A DNA stretch of 47,091 nt, from positions 1-47,091 of the forward strand of contig SOIH01000128.1 in assembly GCA_004376895.1 (NCBI GenBank). The letters run 5' to 3'. Of this stretch, positions 23,082 to 31,021 are shown piece after piece (positions within the stretch are counted from its first letter, which is position 1; the number at the start of each line of letters is the position of its first letter). The position numbers and the translations under genes were made by a program. This DNA is from Anaerolineales bacterium. GTDB lineage: Bacteria; Chloroflexota; Anaerolineae; Anaerolineales; E44-bin32. The notes under the pieces were generated by a model. That model was not told the origin of the DNA and made no database searches. It was given only the letters and a program-made list of their open reading frames with translations.

Positions 23082-23881
23082 TCGTTTGTCCCTGTGAGCT
23101 TGCGCGTGAGGGATGGCAAGTCATCAAAGATCCAATCGGGTTTGATCTCCGATGCTTCCGCCTGGTCACTCGATGTCACCCCGGTGAGAAGCAAGCCGGC
23201 TGCTATTCCAGCACGTTGGGCGCCTAAGATGTCGGTCTCTATCCTGTCGCCTATGGCAAGGATTTGTTCGGCTGTGAGACCTAGGCGTTCTCTCGCGAGG
23301 TCAAAAAGGCGGGGTTCCGGTTTCCCGATGATGATCGGTTCCACGCCTGTTGTGAGCTGAACGGCTGTGATGAAAGCGCCTGCGCCAGGAGCCTGTCCGC
23401 GCTCGATCGGAAAGCTCAGGTCCGGGTTGGTTGCGACGAAAAGCGCCCCCGATTGAATGGCGATGGAAGCTTCAACCATCTTCGCCCAGCTGATCTCTCG
23501 ATCGAAGCCCATTACGACGGCTTGCACATTATCCGCTGAGTCTTGCAGGCGAAATCCAGCAGCGGATAGAGCGCTCTTCAGCGCATCTTCACCGATGGCG
23601 TAGACCGTGGTTCCAGAGGGGAATCTATGCTGCAAGTAAGCTGCGGTTGCCTGTGATGAGGTTAAAACCTCGGCCGGTTTGATCTGCACACCAGCACCTT
23701 CTAGGCGATCAACGATACTCTTTGGCGTGGCGGTGGAGTTGTTTGTGACCAGCAATAACGGCATGGAGTTGGTCCGCAGGAATGAAAAGAATTCGGGTAC
23801 GCCTGTCAGAAAAGTCCGCCCGCGCCACAGCACGCCGTCCAGGTCTATAATCAGGCCTTTGATGTCCGACAGTTGTTCCAT
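23078..23881 (-). CDS. HAD-IIA family phosphatase, NagD/AraL-like
   Basis: The 267-residue protein is a HAD superfamily hydrolase of the IIA (C2-cap) class that dephosphorylates small sugar or nucleotide phosphates. The motifs are LIIDLDGVLWRG (nucleophile Asp), LLVTNNSTATP, the lysine segment IIGKPEPRLFDLA and AIGDRIETDILGAQRAG. The substrate cannot be read. It is coupled by overlap to rlmN, which follows. The carboxyl end (PDWIFDDLPSLTRKL) is typical of the family. Confidence 0.92.
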   Translation of the reverse strand: MEQLSDIKGLIIDLDGVLWRGRTFLTGVPEFFSFLRTNSMPLLLVTNNSTATPKSIVDRLEGAGVQIKPAEVLTSSQATAAYLQHRFPSGTTVYAIGEDALKSALSAAGFRLQDSADNVQAVVMGFDREISWAKMVEASIAIQSGALFVATNPDLSFPIERGQAPGAGAFITAVQLTTGVEPIIIGKPEPRLFDLARERLGLTAEQILAIGDRIETDILGAQRAGIAAGLLLTGVTSSDQAEASEIKPDWIFDDLPSLTRKLTGTNE

Positions 23882-23968
23882 GTTTACTGCCTTAGGAATA
23901 GCATTGTGATATTCCCTGTTTGAAGCGTCGAATGAAGTCGCAGATCTTTGCGCAGCGATCTCTCGAAA

Positions 23969-24841
23969 TCAGCTGCGGAATTTCTTCAGCAGGTATTCAT
24001 ATACCGGTTGATCGATGCGGCCTTTTTTGAACTCCGTGCGCTCTTCGAAATTCTCGTTGCCGATGAACTGGCGAAGCGCGGTCTGGGTTTTATGATCATA
24101 TTCTCCTGTGATTTCTTGGATGTCATATCCCAGATTCTGCATTATTTGCTGCAGAGCTTCGCAGACTGTACCGTCGATTTCAAGCTCCTCTTCAGATGGG
24201 CTTTTCCCGAAGTACAGGCTATGAAGCCCGAGGATCTCTATCAGCCGCGGGACTGGGTCTTCGTGATCATCGACACGATAATCGATCCAGCGGTCGTTGA
24301 AGCCCCCATATCCGCCTTCGGGCTTTACGACGTAAATCGCCGCGCTCTGTTTCCCGCGGCGGTCACCACCTGCTTGATCGGCGGCAAGCAACGCTTCGAG
24401 CAAGCGTTCGGGAAGATCTTTCTTTGAGTCCTCAAACGCGAAAGCCATCTTGTCGATCACTTCCGGACCGGTGAGTATATTTCCCTGAACGCAGTAATTC
24501 TCACCGGTTTTCCCACCGGCCCATTCGAAGCAATCTTCGCCTGTGAATGTAGCTGAGCGACCTTGTGCGTCGACGATCCCTACCTGTCGAAGCTCTCGCT
24601 CCTCGTCATTCGAAAGCAAATCATTCAAAGCCTCCTGAGCGGAGCGGTCCTTCGACATGAGTTCCAAGCCTTTCGGACCGAAAGTTGTGTTGGCATAAGA
24701 TTGAGTGGCGACGGCACCTGTACCCGCTTGAACCCAAGGGACGACTGCACCGACGGCCGGGAACTTTGAGGCGACGGCGATTCCCCACGCATGCAGAGCT
24801 GCATCGTAGGCAACGATTGAGAAAGTAGAAAGTCTATTCAT
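23969..24841 (-). CDS. DUF1028 (Ntn-hydrolase-like) protein with C-terminal peptidoglycan-binding-like domain
   Basis: Residues 1-210 match the DUF1028 family: TFSIVAYDAALHAWGIAVASKFPAVGA near the start, VPWVQAGTGAVATQS, YCVQGNILTG, and the ADQAGGDRRGKQSAA segment. The family has an Ntn-hydrolase-like appearance but no firmly established reaction. Residues about 225-290 (TVCEALQQIMQNLGYDIQEI... TALRQFIGNENF) resemble the putative peptidoglycan-binding domain seen at the end of some DUF1028 proteins. No signal peptide is visible. AGGTAATAAAAATG gives a clear start. It appears to be a single gene downstream of clpX. Confidence 0.87.
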   Translation of the reverse strand: MNRLSTFSIVAYDAALHAWGIAVASKFPAVGAVVPWVQAGTGAVATQSYANTTFGPKGLELMSKDRSAQEALNDLLSNDEERELRQVGIVDAQGRSATFTGEDCFEWAGGKTGENYCVQGNILTGPEVIDKMAFAFEDSKKDLPERLLEALLAADQAGGDRRGKQSAAIYVVKPEGGYGGFNDRWIDYRVDDHEDPVPRLIEILGLHSLYFGKSPSEEELEIDGTVCEALQQIMQNLGYDIQEITGEYDHKTQTALRQFIGNENFEERTEFKKGRIDQPVYEYLLKKFRS

Positions 24842-24868
24842 TTTTATTACCTGAGAGCGTGAATTGGA

Positions 24869-26173
24869 TCAAGCGGCGTCGGGCAGGCTCTTGTCGCTGA
24901 TCGAGAGCTCCTCCCCATTTCCATCGTAGAGATGGGGTTTTCCCGTTCGGTGAATAGCCTGCTCGTCAACCAGAACTCTGCTGATATCTGGGCAGGAAGG
25001 GATGTCGTACATTACATCGAGCAGAGCACCTTCAATGATTGCACGTAGACCGCGCGCTCCTGTCTCTCGTTCGAGAGCGAGCTGGGCGGCTGTAGTGAGC
25101 GCTTCTTCGGTGAATTCGAGCTCCACCTTGTCCATCTCAAGCAGGCGTTTGTACTGCAGGACGAGTGCATTGCGCGGTTCGGTCAGGATGGCGCGCAACG
25201 CTTCTGCATCGAGGGGATCGACGTTTGTCACAACAGGCAGACGACCGACGATTTCCGGGATCATCCCGAACCGCATCAGATCGTCTGGTATGACCAAACG
25301 TAGAAGGGCGCTTTCCTCGAGTTTTTGCGCCAATGTGTCAGTGACTGCACCGGAGAAACCCATTCTGCCGCGGTGCCCCACGCGCTCGGCGACGATATCC
25401 GCCAGCCCGTCGAAAGTGCCGCCGCAGATAAAAAGAACATCGGAGGTGTCGACCTGTATGAACTCTTGCTGTGGATGCTTCCGCCCGCCTTGCGGTGGGA
25501 CGTTCACGACTGCACCCTCGATGATCTTCAGGAGTGCCTGCTGGACTCCCTCGCCAGAAACGTCACGCGTGATGCTCGGATTATCGCCGCTTTTTCGGGC
25601 GGTTTTGTCAATTTCATCGATATATACGATGCCGCGCTCGGCGCGCTGAATGTTGAAGTCGGAAGCCTGTAAAAGACGAAGAAGGATATTCTCTACATCT
25701 TCACCAACATAGCCAGCCTCTGTGAGCGCCGTAGCGTCGGCGATGCAGAAGGGTACATCTAGACTGCGGGCCAAGGTCTGGGCAAGAAGCGTTTTCCCGC
25801 TTCCCGTGGGACCCACTAGTAGAATATTCGCCTTATCCAATTCTACATCGTGGTGGCCGCGGTTGGCGATACGCTTGTAATGGTTGTAAACAGCCACAGA
25901 AAGCACGCGTTTTGCGTGCTCCTGGCTAACGACGTATTCTTCAAGATTGTCGAAGATTTCTCGAGGGGATAGAGATGGCTTGCCGGAAGAAGAAAGACCA
26001 CCAGACGGCCGGGCTCCTTCACCCTCTAATATATCCTGGCAGAGGTCGACACATTCGTTGCAGATGAAGACGCCTTCAGGACCGGCGATAAGGCGATGGA
26101 TTGTCTCCTCATCGCGGCTGCAGAAGGAGCACTGCCGCGTCTCAGGTACTTGTGGTTCCTGTTTCTTTGGCAT
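24869..26173 (-). CDS. clpX: ATP-dependent Clp protease ATP-binding subunit ClpX
   Basis: ClpX unfolds tagged proteins and feeds them to ClpP. The amino-terminal zinc finger is Cys15, Cys18, Cys38 and Cys41. Walker A GPTGSGKT, the pore loop GYVGED, Walker B with DEIDK and the [14 protein letters not shown] segment are all present. The ClpP-docking tripeptide, IGF in Escherichia coli, appears to be MGF here ([10 protein letters not shown]), a conservative change. The 434-residue length is normal. It starts 11 bases after clpP. Confidence 0.96.
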   Translation of the reverse strand: MPKKQEPQVPETRQCSFCSRDEETIHRLIAGPEGVFICNECVDLCQDILEGEGARPSGGLSSSGKPSLSPREIFDNLEEYVVSQEHAKRVLSVAVYNHYKRIANRGHHDVELDKANILLVGPTGSGKTLLAQTLARSLDVPFCIADATALTEAGYVGEDVENILLRLLQASDFNIQRAERGIVYIDEIDKTARKSGDNPSITRDVSGEGVQQALLKIIEGAVVNVPPQGGRKHPQQEFIQVDTSDVLFICGGTFDGLADIVAERVGHRGRMGFSGAVTDTLAQKLEESALLRLVIPDDLMRFGMIPEIVGRLPVVTNVDPLDAEALRAILTEPRNALVLQYKRLLEMDKVELEFTEEALTTAAQLALERETGARGLRAIIEGALLDVMYDIPSCPDISRVLVDEQAIHRTGKPHLYDGNGEELSISDKSLPDAA

Positions 26174-26184
26174 AGACCTAACTT

Positions 26185-26814
26185 TTATTTCTCTTTTTCT
26201 TCTTTTTCCTCGTCTTCATAGGGCTCGAGGATATGGTCAATGATACCGTATTCCTGCGCATCCTTTCCAGTCATGTAGAAATCGCGCTCTGTGTCACGCT
26301 CGATATCATCCAGAGATCGACCGGTATGGTGTACGAGTATGGTATTCAATTCTTCACGCAAACGCAAGATCTCTTTCGCCTGGATCTCGATATCCGTCGC
26401 CTGGCCTTGCACGCTGCTCAAGGGTTGATGTAGGTGGATCGTTGCGTGGGGCAGGGCGTAGCGTTTCCCTTTCGTGCCTGCGGCTAACAGGACCGTGCCA
26501 AAGGAAGCAGTCACACCCACAGCGACGGTAGAAATCGGCGAGCGGACTTGCTGCATGGTGTCATAGATCGCTAGACCGGAATAAATCTGACCACCAGGGC
26601 AATTGATATACATGTTAATCTGTCGGTCGTGATCCTCTCGATCGAGAAACAACAGTTGTGCGACCATAAGGTTGGACACCTGATCATTTATCGGTGTGCC
26701 AAGGAAAATGATGCGTTCGCGCAAGAGCAGCGAGTAAATATCATAGGCGCGCTCACCACGCCCGCTCGATTCGATCACCATTGGAATTATTGAACGCGGA
26801 TCTTTTACATCCAT
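26185..26814 (-). CDS. clpP: ATP-dependent Clp protease proteolytic subunit ClpP
   Basis: ClpP is the serine peptidase barrel. The catalytic triad is Ser104 (TASFG), His129 (HLHQP) and Asp178 (ERDFYM), with exactly the family spacing of 25 and 49 residues. Around the nucleophile the usual AASMG reads TASFG. The 209-residue protein ends in an unusually Glu/Lys-rich tail ([13 protein letters not shown]). Gene order tig-clpP-clpX is the common bacterial arrangement. Confidence 0.96.
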   Translation of the reverse strand: MDVKDPRSIIPMVIESSGRGERAYDIYSLLLRERIIFLGTPINDQVSNLMVAQLLFLDREDHDRQINMYINCPGGQIYSGLAIYDTMQQVRSPISTVAVGVTASFGTVLLAAGTKGKRYALPHATIHLHQPLSSVQGQATDIEIQAKEILRLREELNTILVHHTGRSLDDIERDTERDFYMTGKDAQEYGIIDHILEPYEDEEKEEKEK

Positions 26815-26824
26815 GATTGGGTGT

Positions 26825-28231
26825 TTACTCCTTTTTCATGTCATCTGCGTCTGAGACCTCAGGTGCAGAATCCATACCATTATTCTCTTCTTTGCTATTA
26901 ACTTCTATAGTAGATACATCCTGTTCGTACGGTTCATCTTTGGCGATTGAGACTATACGGCGCATTGCTTTATCGGTGAGAATATCCATTGCAATACGCT
27001 GGCGGCCTGCGGGGGATTCGAACGCTTCAAGAAGGCGTTTATCAGCATCCGCCCCCAAGGGTTCTGTAAGGCGCTTGATCTCGGCGTCAATTTCTTCATC
27101 TTCTACCTTCAGTTCTTCGACGTCGACAATCTTGCCTAACACAAGACCGCGCTTAATGCGCTCAATCGCTTCAGGTTCCAGCTCCTTTCGGAGATCTTCT
27201 TCTGTCTTTCCTTCGATCTTTAAATAATCCTCGAGTGCTAGATTTTGATTACCCAGACGCATACGTAGATCTTGTAGGAGGTGCCCGGTCTCTTCCTGAA
27301 GGACGATGGGGGGATATTCCACAGAGGCTCCTTCAACGAGTTTCTGCATGATTTCGTCCCTGTGTTGGGTTTCCGCTTCCATTTCTGCTTGTTCCTGAAG
27401 GTTCTCTCGAAGTTTCACTCGCAGATCGAGCAAGCTTTCAAAATCGCCCAGATTTTGCGCCAGTTCATCCGACCAATCCGGGATAAGGCGGGATTTCACT
27501 TCCAGGCACTTGATGTGAAACCTGGCTGCGCGATTTCGCAGATCTTCAGAAGGATGGTCGCCTGTAAAAGTATATTCGTAGGATTTTTCACCCCCGGCAA
27601 CTAATCCTAAAAGATGCTCCATAACGCCAGGGGTGGGGACATCGGTTTCCGGGTCGACCAGGACGGAGATGTCCTTCATGTCGAGCAATTTTGCGTCTTC
27701 CTCATCCCCTGGCTCAAGGAGCTCGCCGGATAAATCTATGATCACCAAATCCGTTTCTTCGGCAGGGCGATCGATAGGTTCAATCAATGCCTGTCGCTGG
27801 CGAATTCCTTCCAGTGCATCTTCAAAAGCTTCATCTGTGACTTCCGTGTCTTCAAAGGGGATCCTAATATCTCGATATGCGCCTAGATCGACATCAGGCG
27901 CGAGGGGCACCGTATAGCGAAGTTTGAGCGGGTCTTCACGGATGACTTCCTCAAGCGCGCCGGGAGCGTAGGGATCGATCTCGGATTCTTCGAGCGCGTC
28001 ACGATAGATTTCCTGGCCGAGGCTGTCCAGTGCTTCTTCGAAGACAACATCTTCACCGAATTTGCCCACGATAACCTCGTAGGGTGCCTTCCCAGGGCGA
28101 AACCCGGGAATCTTGGTCCCTCGGCTGAGGCGTCGTGCGGCGGAGTGCATTGCTGTTTGAAGCTGGTCCGAAGCGACTTCAACTTGAAGTTCAACTTGGC
28201 GGTTTTCCAGGTCCTGTCTTTCGATTTTCAA
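26825..28231 (-). CDS. tig: Trigger factor (ribosome-associated chaperone, peptidyl-prolyl isomerase)
   Basis: Trigger factor binds nascent chains at the ribosome exit. The amino-terminal ribosome-binding domain contains [17 protein letters not shown], matching the family signature loop GFRxGKxP. A FKBP-like domain and a helical carboxyl-terminal domain follow; the tail is acidic (about 40 residues). The likely start is TTG at 28231 ([12 protein letters not shown]), with AGGAAGGAA seven bases upstream. The ATG at 28294 would add 21 residues unlike any trigger factor head and has no good ribosome site. The gene lies 93 bases after tRNA-Leu and 10 bases before clpP. Confidence 0.93.
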   Translation of the reverse strand: MKIERQDLENRQVELQVEVASDQLQTAMHSAARRLSRGTKIPGFRPGKAPYEVIVGKFGEDVVFEEALDSLGQEIYRDALEESEIDPYAPGALEEVIREDPLKLRYTVPLAPDVDLGAYRDIRIPFEDTEVTDEAFEDALEGIRQRQALIEPIDRPAEETDLVIIDLSGELLEPGDEEDAKLLDMKDISVLVDPETDVPTPGVMEHLLGLVAGGEKSYEYTFTGDHPSEDLRNRAARFHIKCLEVKSRLIPDWSDELAQNLGDFESLLDLRVKLRENLQEQAEMEAETQHRDEIMQKLVEGASVEYPPIVLQEETGHLLQDLRMRLGNQNLALEDYLKIEGKTEEDLRKELEPEAIERIKRGLVLGKIVDVEELKVEDEEIDAEIKRLTEPLGADADKRLLEAFESPAGRQRIAMDILTDKAMRRIVSIAKDEPYEQDVSTIEVNSKEENNGMDSAPEVSDADDMKKE

Positions 28232-28324
28232 TATACATTCCTTCCTGGCAGTTTTGATTATTTTCGGGGGAAAATTGATGGCTTGATCTTCCATGCGAGA
28301 CCAAACCAAACGAACAGTCCACAG

Positions 28325-28406
28325 TGGGGAAGGTGGGATTTGAACCCACACGCCCGAGGGCACGTGATCCTAAGTCACGCCTGTCTGCCAATTCCAGCAC
28401 TTCCCC
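28325..28406 (-). tRNA. tRNA-Leu (anticodon UAG)
   Basis: The minus strand folds as a class II tRNA. The acceptor arm is GGGGAAG/CTTCCCC with discriminator A. The D-arm is TGGAATTGGCAGACA, the anticodon arm CGTGA-CTTAGGA-TCACG with anticodon TAG, then a long variable arm (TGCCCTCGGGCG), and the T-arm TGGGTTCAAATCCCA. CCA is not encoded. It lies directly upstream of tig with its own promoter. Confidence 0.96.
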
Positions 28407-28416
28407 CACTTGAAGG

Positions 28417-28445
28417 ATTATAACTTTCGCCCGAAGGAGTGTAAA
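28417..28445 (-). promoter_or_regulatory. Promoter of tRNA-Leu (and probably tig-clpP-clpX)
   Basis: On the minus strand TTTACA (28445-28440), a 17-base spacer and TATAAT (28422-28417) lie just upstream of the tRNA, placing the start site about four bases before its 5' end. No terminator separates the tRNA from tig. Confidence 0.75.
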
Positions 28446-28834
28446 GGTGGGTTAGGAGAGGGTGAGAGGATTCTCGTGTAGGGGGCACACCTGCCCAGAC
28501 AACAGGGGCACGGGCACCGTGCCGCCACTGGAGGATTAATTGCCCAACCTTTGGTTTATAAGCGCTTATTTACTCCAGCATATTCCTATAATAATGCCTA
28601 GGCAGACCCGTGTGTCAGTCCATCGTGACAAATTTACTGGAAAACTCGGCGTTCTATCCGTTGGTTCATGAACCTGAGCGGCGTACAATCCGCCCCAGCG
28701 CGATGTTTGACCTCAACATTTCCTAATCGGAGATGCCCTTATTCGAAAAAGCACCATCTGGAGGCAAGGCGCTGCCGTGCCTCTGCTTTAGGATGCCATA
28801 TATGGGTACTCAAAGCCACGAATGGCGTAGTGAA
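28446..28834. other. Gene-free interval
   Basis: No supported gene lies between the tRNA-Leu promoter and the HAD-DinB gene. A perfect seven-pair hairpin (GGCACGG/CCGTGCC, 28507-28523) lacks a U-tract but may end the minus-strand HAD-DinB message. An AT-rich patch with TATAAT near 28588 has no well-spaced -35 and no plausible gene after it. Confidence 0.5.
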
Positions 28835-30019
28835 TCAGTTGGTCTTTAGGAGCGTAGAGCGTATCTGTGCCAGATGCAGGAGATCATGGTCCGTTGCGAT
28901 TCCCATTACCTCGAGCAAAGATGTAGGACCGAGCAGGGAGTGCAGAGCCGGCCGGTTCCACTCAGCCTCGGTGAGAATCTCCAATTCCTGTAGAAGGGCC
29001 ACTCGCGCTTCGAGAAAATCACTTAACGCCTCCGGTCCGGATTGGCTGATGTAATCTCGGTCATCCGCCCAGGCATCGGTGTCTAGTGCAGTTAAATGAG
29101 GCCGTTCGGCAGCGGAGAAAGCCGCCAGCCGTGGTCTATTGACCTCCACCTCTACGTCGCGTAGATGACAGACGATCTCTACAGGCGCCCATTCACCCGG
29201 CGCTGGCCGGCGTTTCCACTCGTCATTCGTAAGCTCACGTACTAGCGTTGCGAGAGCGCCAGCATGCCCACGGAATCGGGCGGAGACCGCCTGCGCTGTG
29301 CGGATTTCATCAGGATCGGGGACGTTAACTTTCTGCTCTATCCACCCAAGCATATCGTCAAGACTTCCGCCGGGGTATCCATCACTGGGATCGTTTGAAA
29401 GATGGTAGACGCGCATGGATAATGATCGTGCCGGGTCGAGGTCGAGCCCGGGGTCGTTTCCAACCATCACAACCTCATGCGGCTTGCGACCTAATTGGCC
29501 GAGGATCTCGGCGTAATACGCTGGTTGGGGTTTTGTGAAATGGCAGATTTCGTAGCTTGTGATCAATGTGAAAGGGATTTCTTCAGGTGCCAGATTCGCC
29601 CATCGAAGCCGCTCCTCGATCGCAACCTTCGGAAAGAGAGGGTTGGTCGCGACGACGACTTCAAAACCCTGGTCGATAAGACTCTCCACAACGGGCCTTG
29701 CAGAAGGGCGCATGCCAGTCACGGCTTTTAGAGATGGGAAGACTTGTTTGTAGAAGCTGTATATCTGCGCTTCAACTTCGCCCGCGTTGAGGTCCAAAGC
29801 TGGATAGAAGTAATCCGCGAAAGCTTTTTCAAGTGTCACTCGGGGGTCGGTGTTTTCAAGCATCTTCTGACTGCCGACGACGAGCTCGCGAATGAAACCG
29901 TCTGGAGAGAGGGTGTCTGACATATATTGTCCCAACCGCTGGAAATAGGCTGGGAGGAAACTCTCCATCTGGTTATCAAGGAGCGTATCGTCCAGGTCAA
30001 GAAGGATGGTTTTGAGCAT
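28835..30019 (-). CDS. HAD family hydrolase fused to a DinB-like domain
   Basis: Residues 1-240 are a HAD hydrolase: LLDLDDTLLDN (nucleophile Asp9 by position), VVVATNP, and VVMVGNDPGLDLDPARS. Residues about 250-394 form a DinB/YfiT-like four-helix domain: FRGHAGALATLVRELTNDEW, GEWAPVEIVCHLRDVEVEV, and the closing HDLLHLAQIR with the paired metal-ligand histidines. DinB-like proteins include thiol-dependent transferases and hydrolases, so a two-step reaction on one small molecule is possible (inference). The ATG at 30019 has GGAGGAATA directly upstream and overlaps the stop of the next gene upstream (TAATG). The longer frame to 30064 is not favoured. Confidence 0.88.
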   Translation of the reverse strand: MLKTILLDLDDTLLDNQMESFLPAYFQRLGQYMSDTLSPDGFIRELVVGSQKMLENTDPRVTLEKAFADYFYPALDLNAGEVEAQIYSFYKQVFPSLKAVTGMRPSARPVVESLIDQGFEVVVATNPLFPKVAIEERLRWANLAPEEIPFTLITSYEICHFTKPQPAYYAEILGQLGRKPHEVVMVGNDPGLDLDPARSLSMRVYHLSNDPSDGYPGGSLDDMLGWIEQKVNVPDPDEIRTAQAVSARFRGHAGALATLVRELTNDEWKRRPAPGEWAPVEIVCHLRDVEVEVNRPRLAAFSAAERPHLTALDTDAWADDRDYISQSGPEALSDFLEARVALLQELEILTEAEWNRPALHSLLGPTSLLEVMGIATDHDLLHLAQIRSTLLKTN

Positions 30020-30357
30020 TATTCCTCCGGGGAGGTTCTGAAAACTGGAAATTCGAGGTGGCACTGCCCGCAGCCGATCTCTGGTTCGGGCACATCCTGG
30101 AGTGTTTTCGTGCAGAAAGCTGCTACCGCGATACGTCGTCGAAGACCAAGGAAGCCGCGTTCAACCTTCGCTTCCAACACCATATTCGGGCAGGCGTTGG
30201 CCATCTTGATCCCGGGAACTTTACACTTTTCGCAAAGATCAGGTGTGTATTCCCCACCGCCGGGGGTACTCTCTAGCAGACGGCATTCCTGTATCGCTCG
30301 ACCTCGATTGAAGTCCTCGTAGTAGTAGGGGCATTCCCGGCCGGCAGGGTTAATCAT
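30019..30357 (-). CDS. Cysteine-rich conserved hypothetical protein
   Basis: I do not recognise a characterised family. The 112-residue protein holds eight cysteines. Its opening motif is CPYYYEDFNRGRAIQECRLL (residues 9-28), followed by CEKCKVPG and NACPN, then CTK and finally CGQCHLEFP near the end. The pattern suggests one or two metal sites (zinc or iron-sulfur). It has no signal peptide or membrane span. Its stop overlaps the start of the HAD-DinB gene, and efp lies 26 bases upstream, so it is probably made in a short efp-cysteine-rich-HAD-DinB operon. Confidence 0.8.
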   Translation of the reverse strand: MINPAGRECPYYYEDFNRGRAIQECRLLESTPGGGEYTPDLCEKCKVPGIKMANACPNMVLEAKVERGFLGLRRRIAVAAFCTKTLQDVPEPEIGCGQCHLEFPVFRTSPEE

Positions 30358-30383
30358 AGTGATGGGGAGACGGTTTAATGGAT

Positions 30384-30941
30384 CTAAACCCGAGTTACGT
30401 ACTCGCCAGTGCGGGTATCGACACGAATTTTGTTGCCCATCTCGACGAAAAGAGGAACCTGGACCTTAAGGCCGGTCTCCACCGTAACGGTTTTATTTGC
30501 TCCTGTGGCAGTGTCGCCTTTTAGCGCCATCTCCGCCTCTTTGACTTCGAGATCCACCGCAGTTGGTAATTCAATATCGATCGGTTCTTGATCATAGAAG
30601 GTGAGCTTCACCTCCAAGTTTTCAGTGAGGTAATTCACTGCATCTCCCACCGCATCGCTGTCAAGTGCAGGCTGCTCGAATGAAACCATGTCCATGAAGT
30701 GGTACAGGTTCCCGTCGTAGTAGAGGAATTGGGCGGTGCGGTAGTCGAGCCGAACGTCCTGCACCCGATCGCTTGATGTGAATGATTTCTCAAGGACGGC
30801 GCCGCTGCGCAAATTGCGCACTTTTGTGCGGATCGTGGCCTTACCCCGTCCGGGTTTATGATGGGTGTATTCGATCACTTTATAGAGGTTCCCATCCAAT
30901 TCGAAGGTTACCCCATTTCGCAGTTCGTTGACATCAATCAC
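30384..30941 (-). CDS. efp: Elongation factor P
   Basis: EF-P relieves ribosome stalling at polyproline stretches. The 185-residue protein has the normal three-barrel layout: KVIEYTHHKPGRGKATIR in domain I, VPLFVEMGNKIRVDTRTGEYVTRV at the end. The tip of the domain I loop, usually PGKG, reads PGRGK, with Arg32 at the residue that is post-translationally modified in other bacteria. The window contains no EarP, EpmA or YmfI gene. Proteins with polyproline, such as the importer's binding lipoprotein, would be natural clients. Confidence 0.96.
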   Translation of the reverse strand: MIDVNELRNGVTFELDGNLYKVIEYTHHKPGRGKATIRTKVRNLRSGAVLEKSFTSSDRVQDVRLDYRTAQFLYYDGNLYHFMDMVSFEQPALDSDAVGDAVNYLTENLEVKLTFYDQEPIDIELPTAVDLEVKEAEMALKGDTATGANKTVTVETGLKVQVPLFVEMGNKIRVDTRTGEYVTRV

Positions 30942-30984
30942 GTTAACCTATCCTTCGACTTATGTGTTCAGATTTGGTGTCCTG

Positions 30985-31014
30985 ATTATAGTCGGACGCG
31001 GCGAGGAGCGTCAA
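30985..31014 (-). promoter_or_regulatory. Candidate efp promoter
   Basis: On the minus strand TTGACG (31014-31009), an 18-base spacer and TATAAT (30990-30985) lie 44 bases before efp and partly overlap the end of the dinG-type gene. Confidence 0.6.
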
Positions 31015-31021
31015 TGCGTGA

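Noticed and set aside
28191-28409. Minus-strand open frame of 72 codons over the tRNA
   Set aside because: Its sequence (VLELADRRDLGSRALGRVGSNP) is the usual conceptual translation of a tRNA gene and is explained by tRNA-Leu.
28588-28593. A plus-strand promoter with TATAAT in the interval after tRNA-Leu
   Set aside because: The nearest -35-like hexamer is only 12 bases away and no plausible gene follows on that strand.
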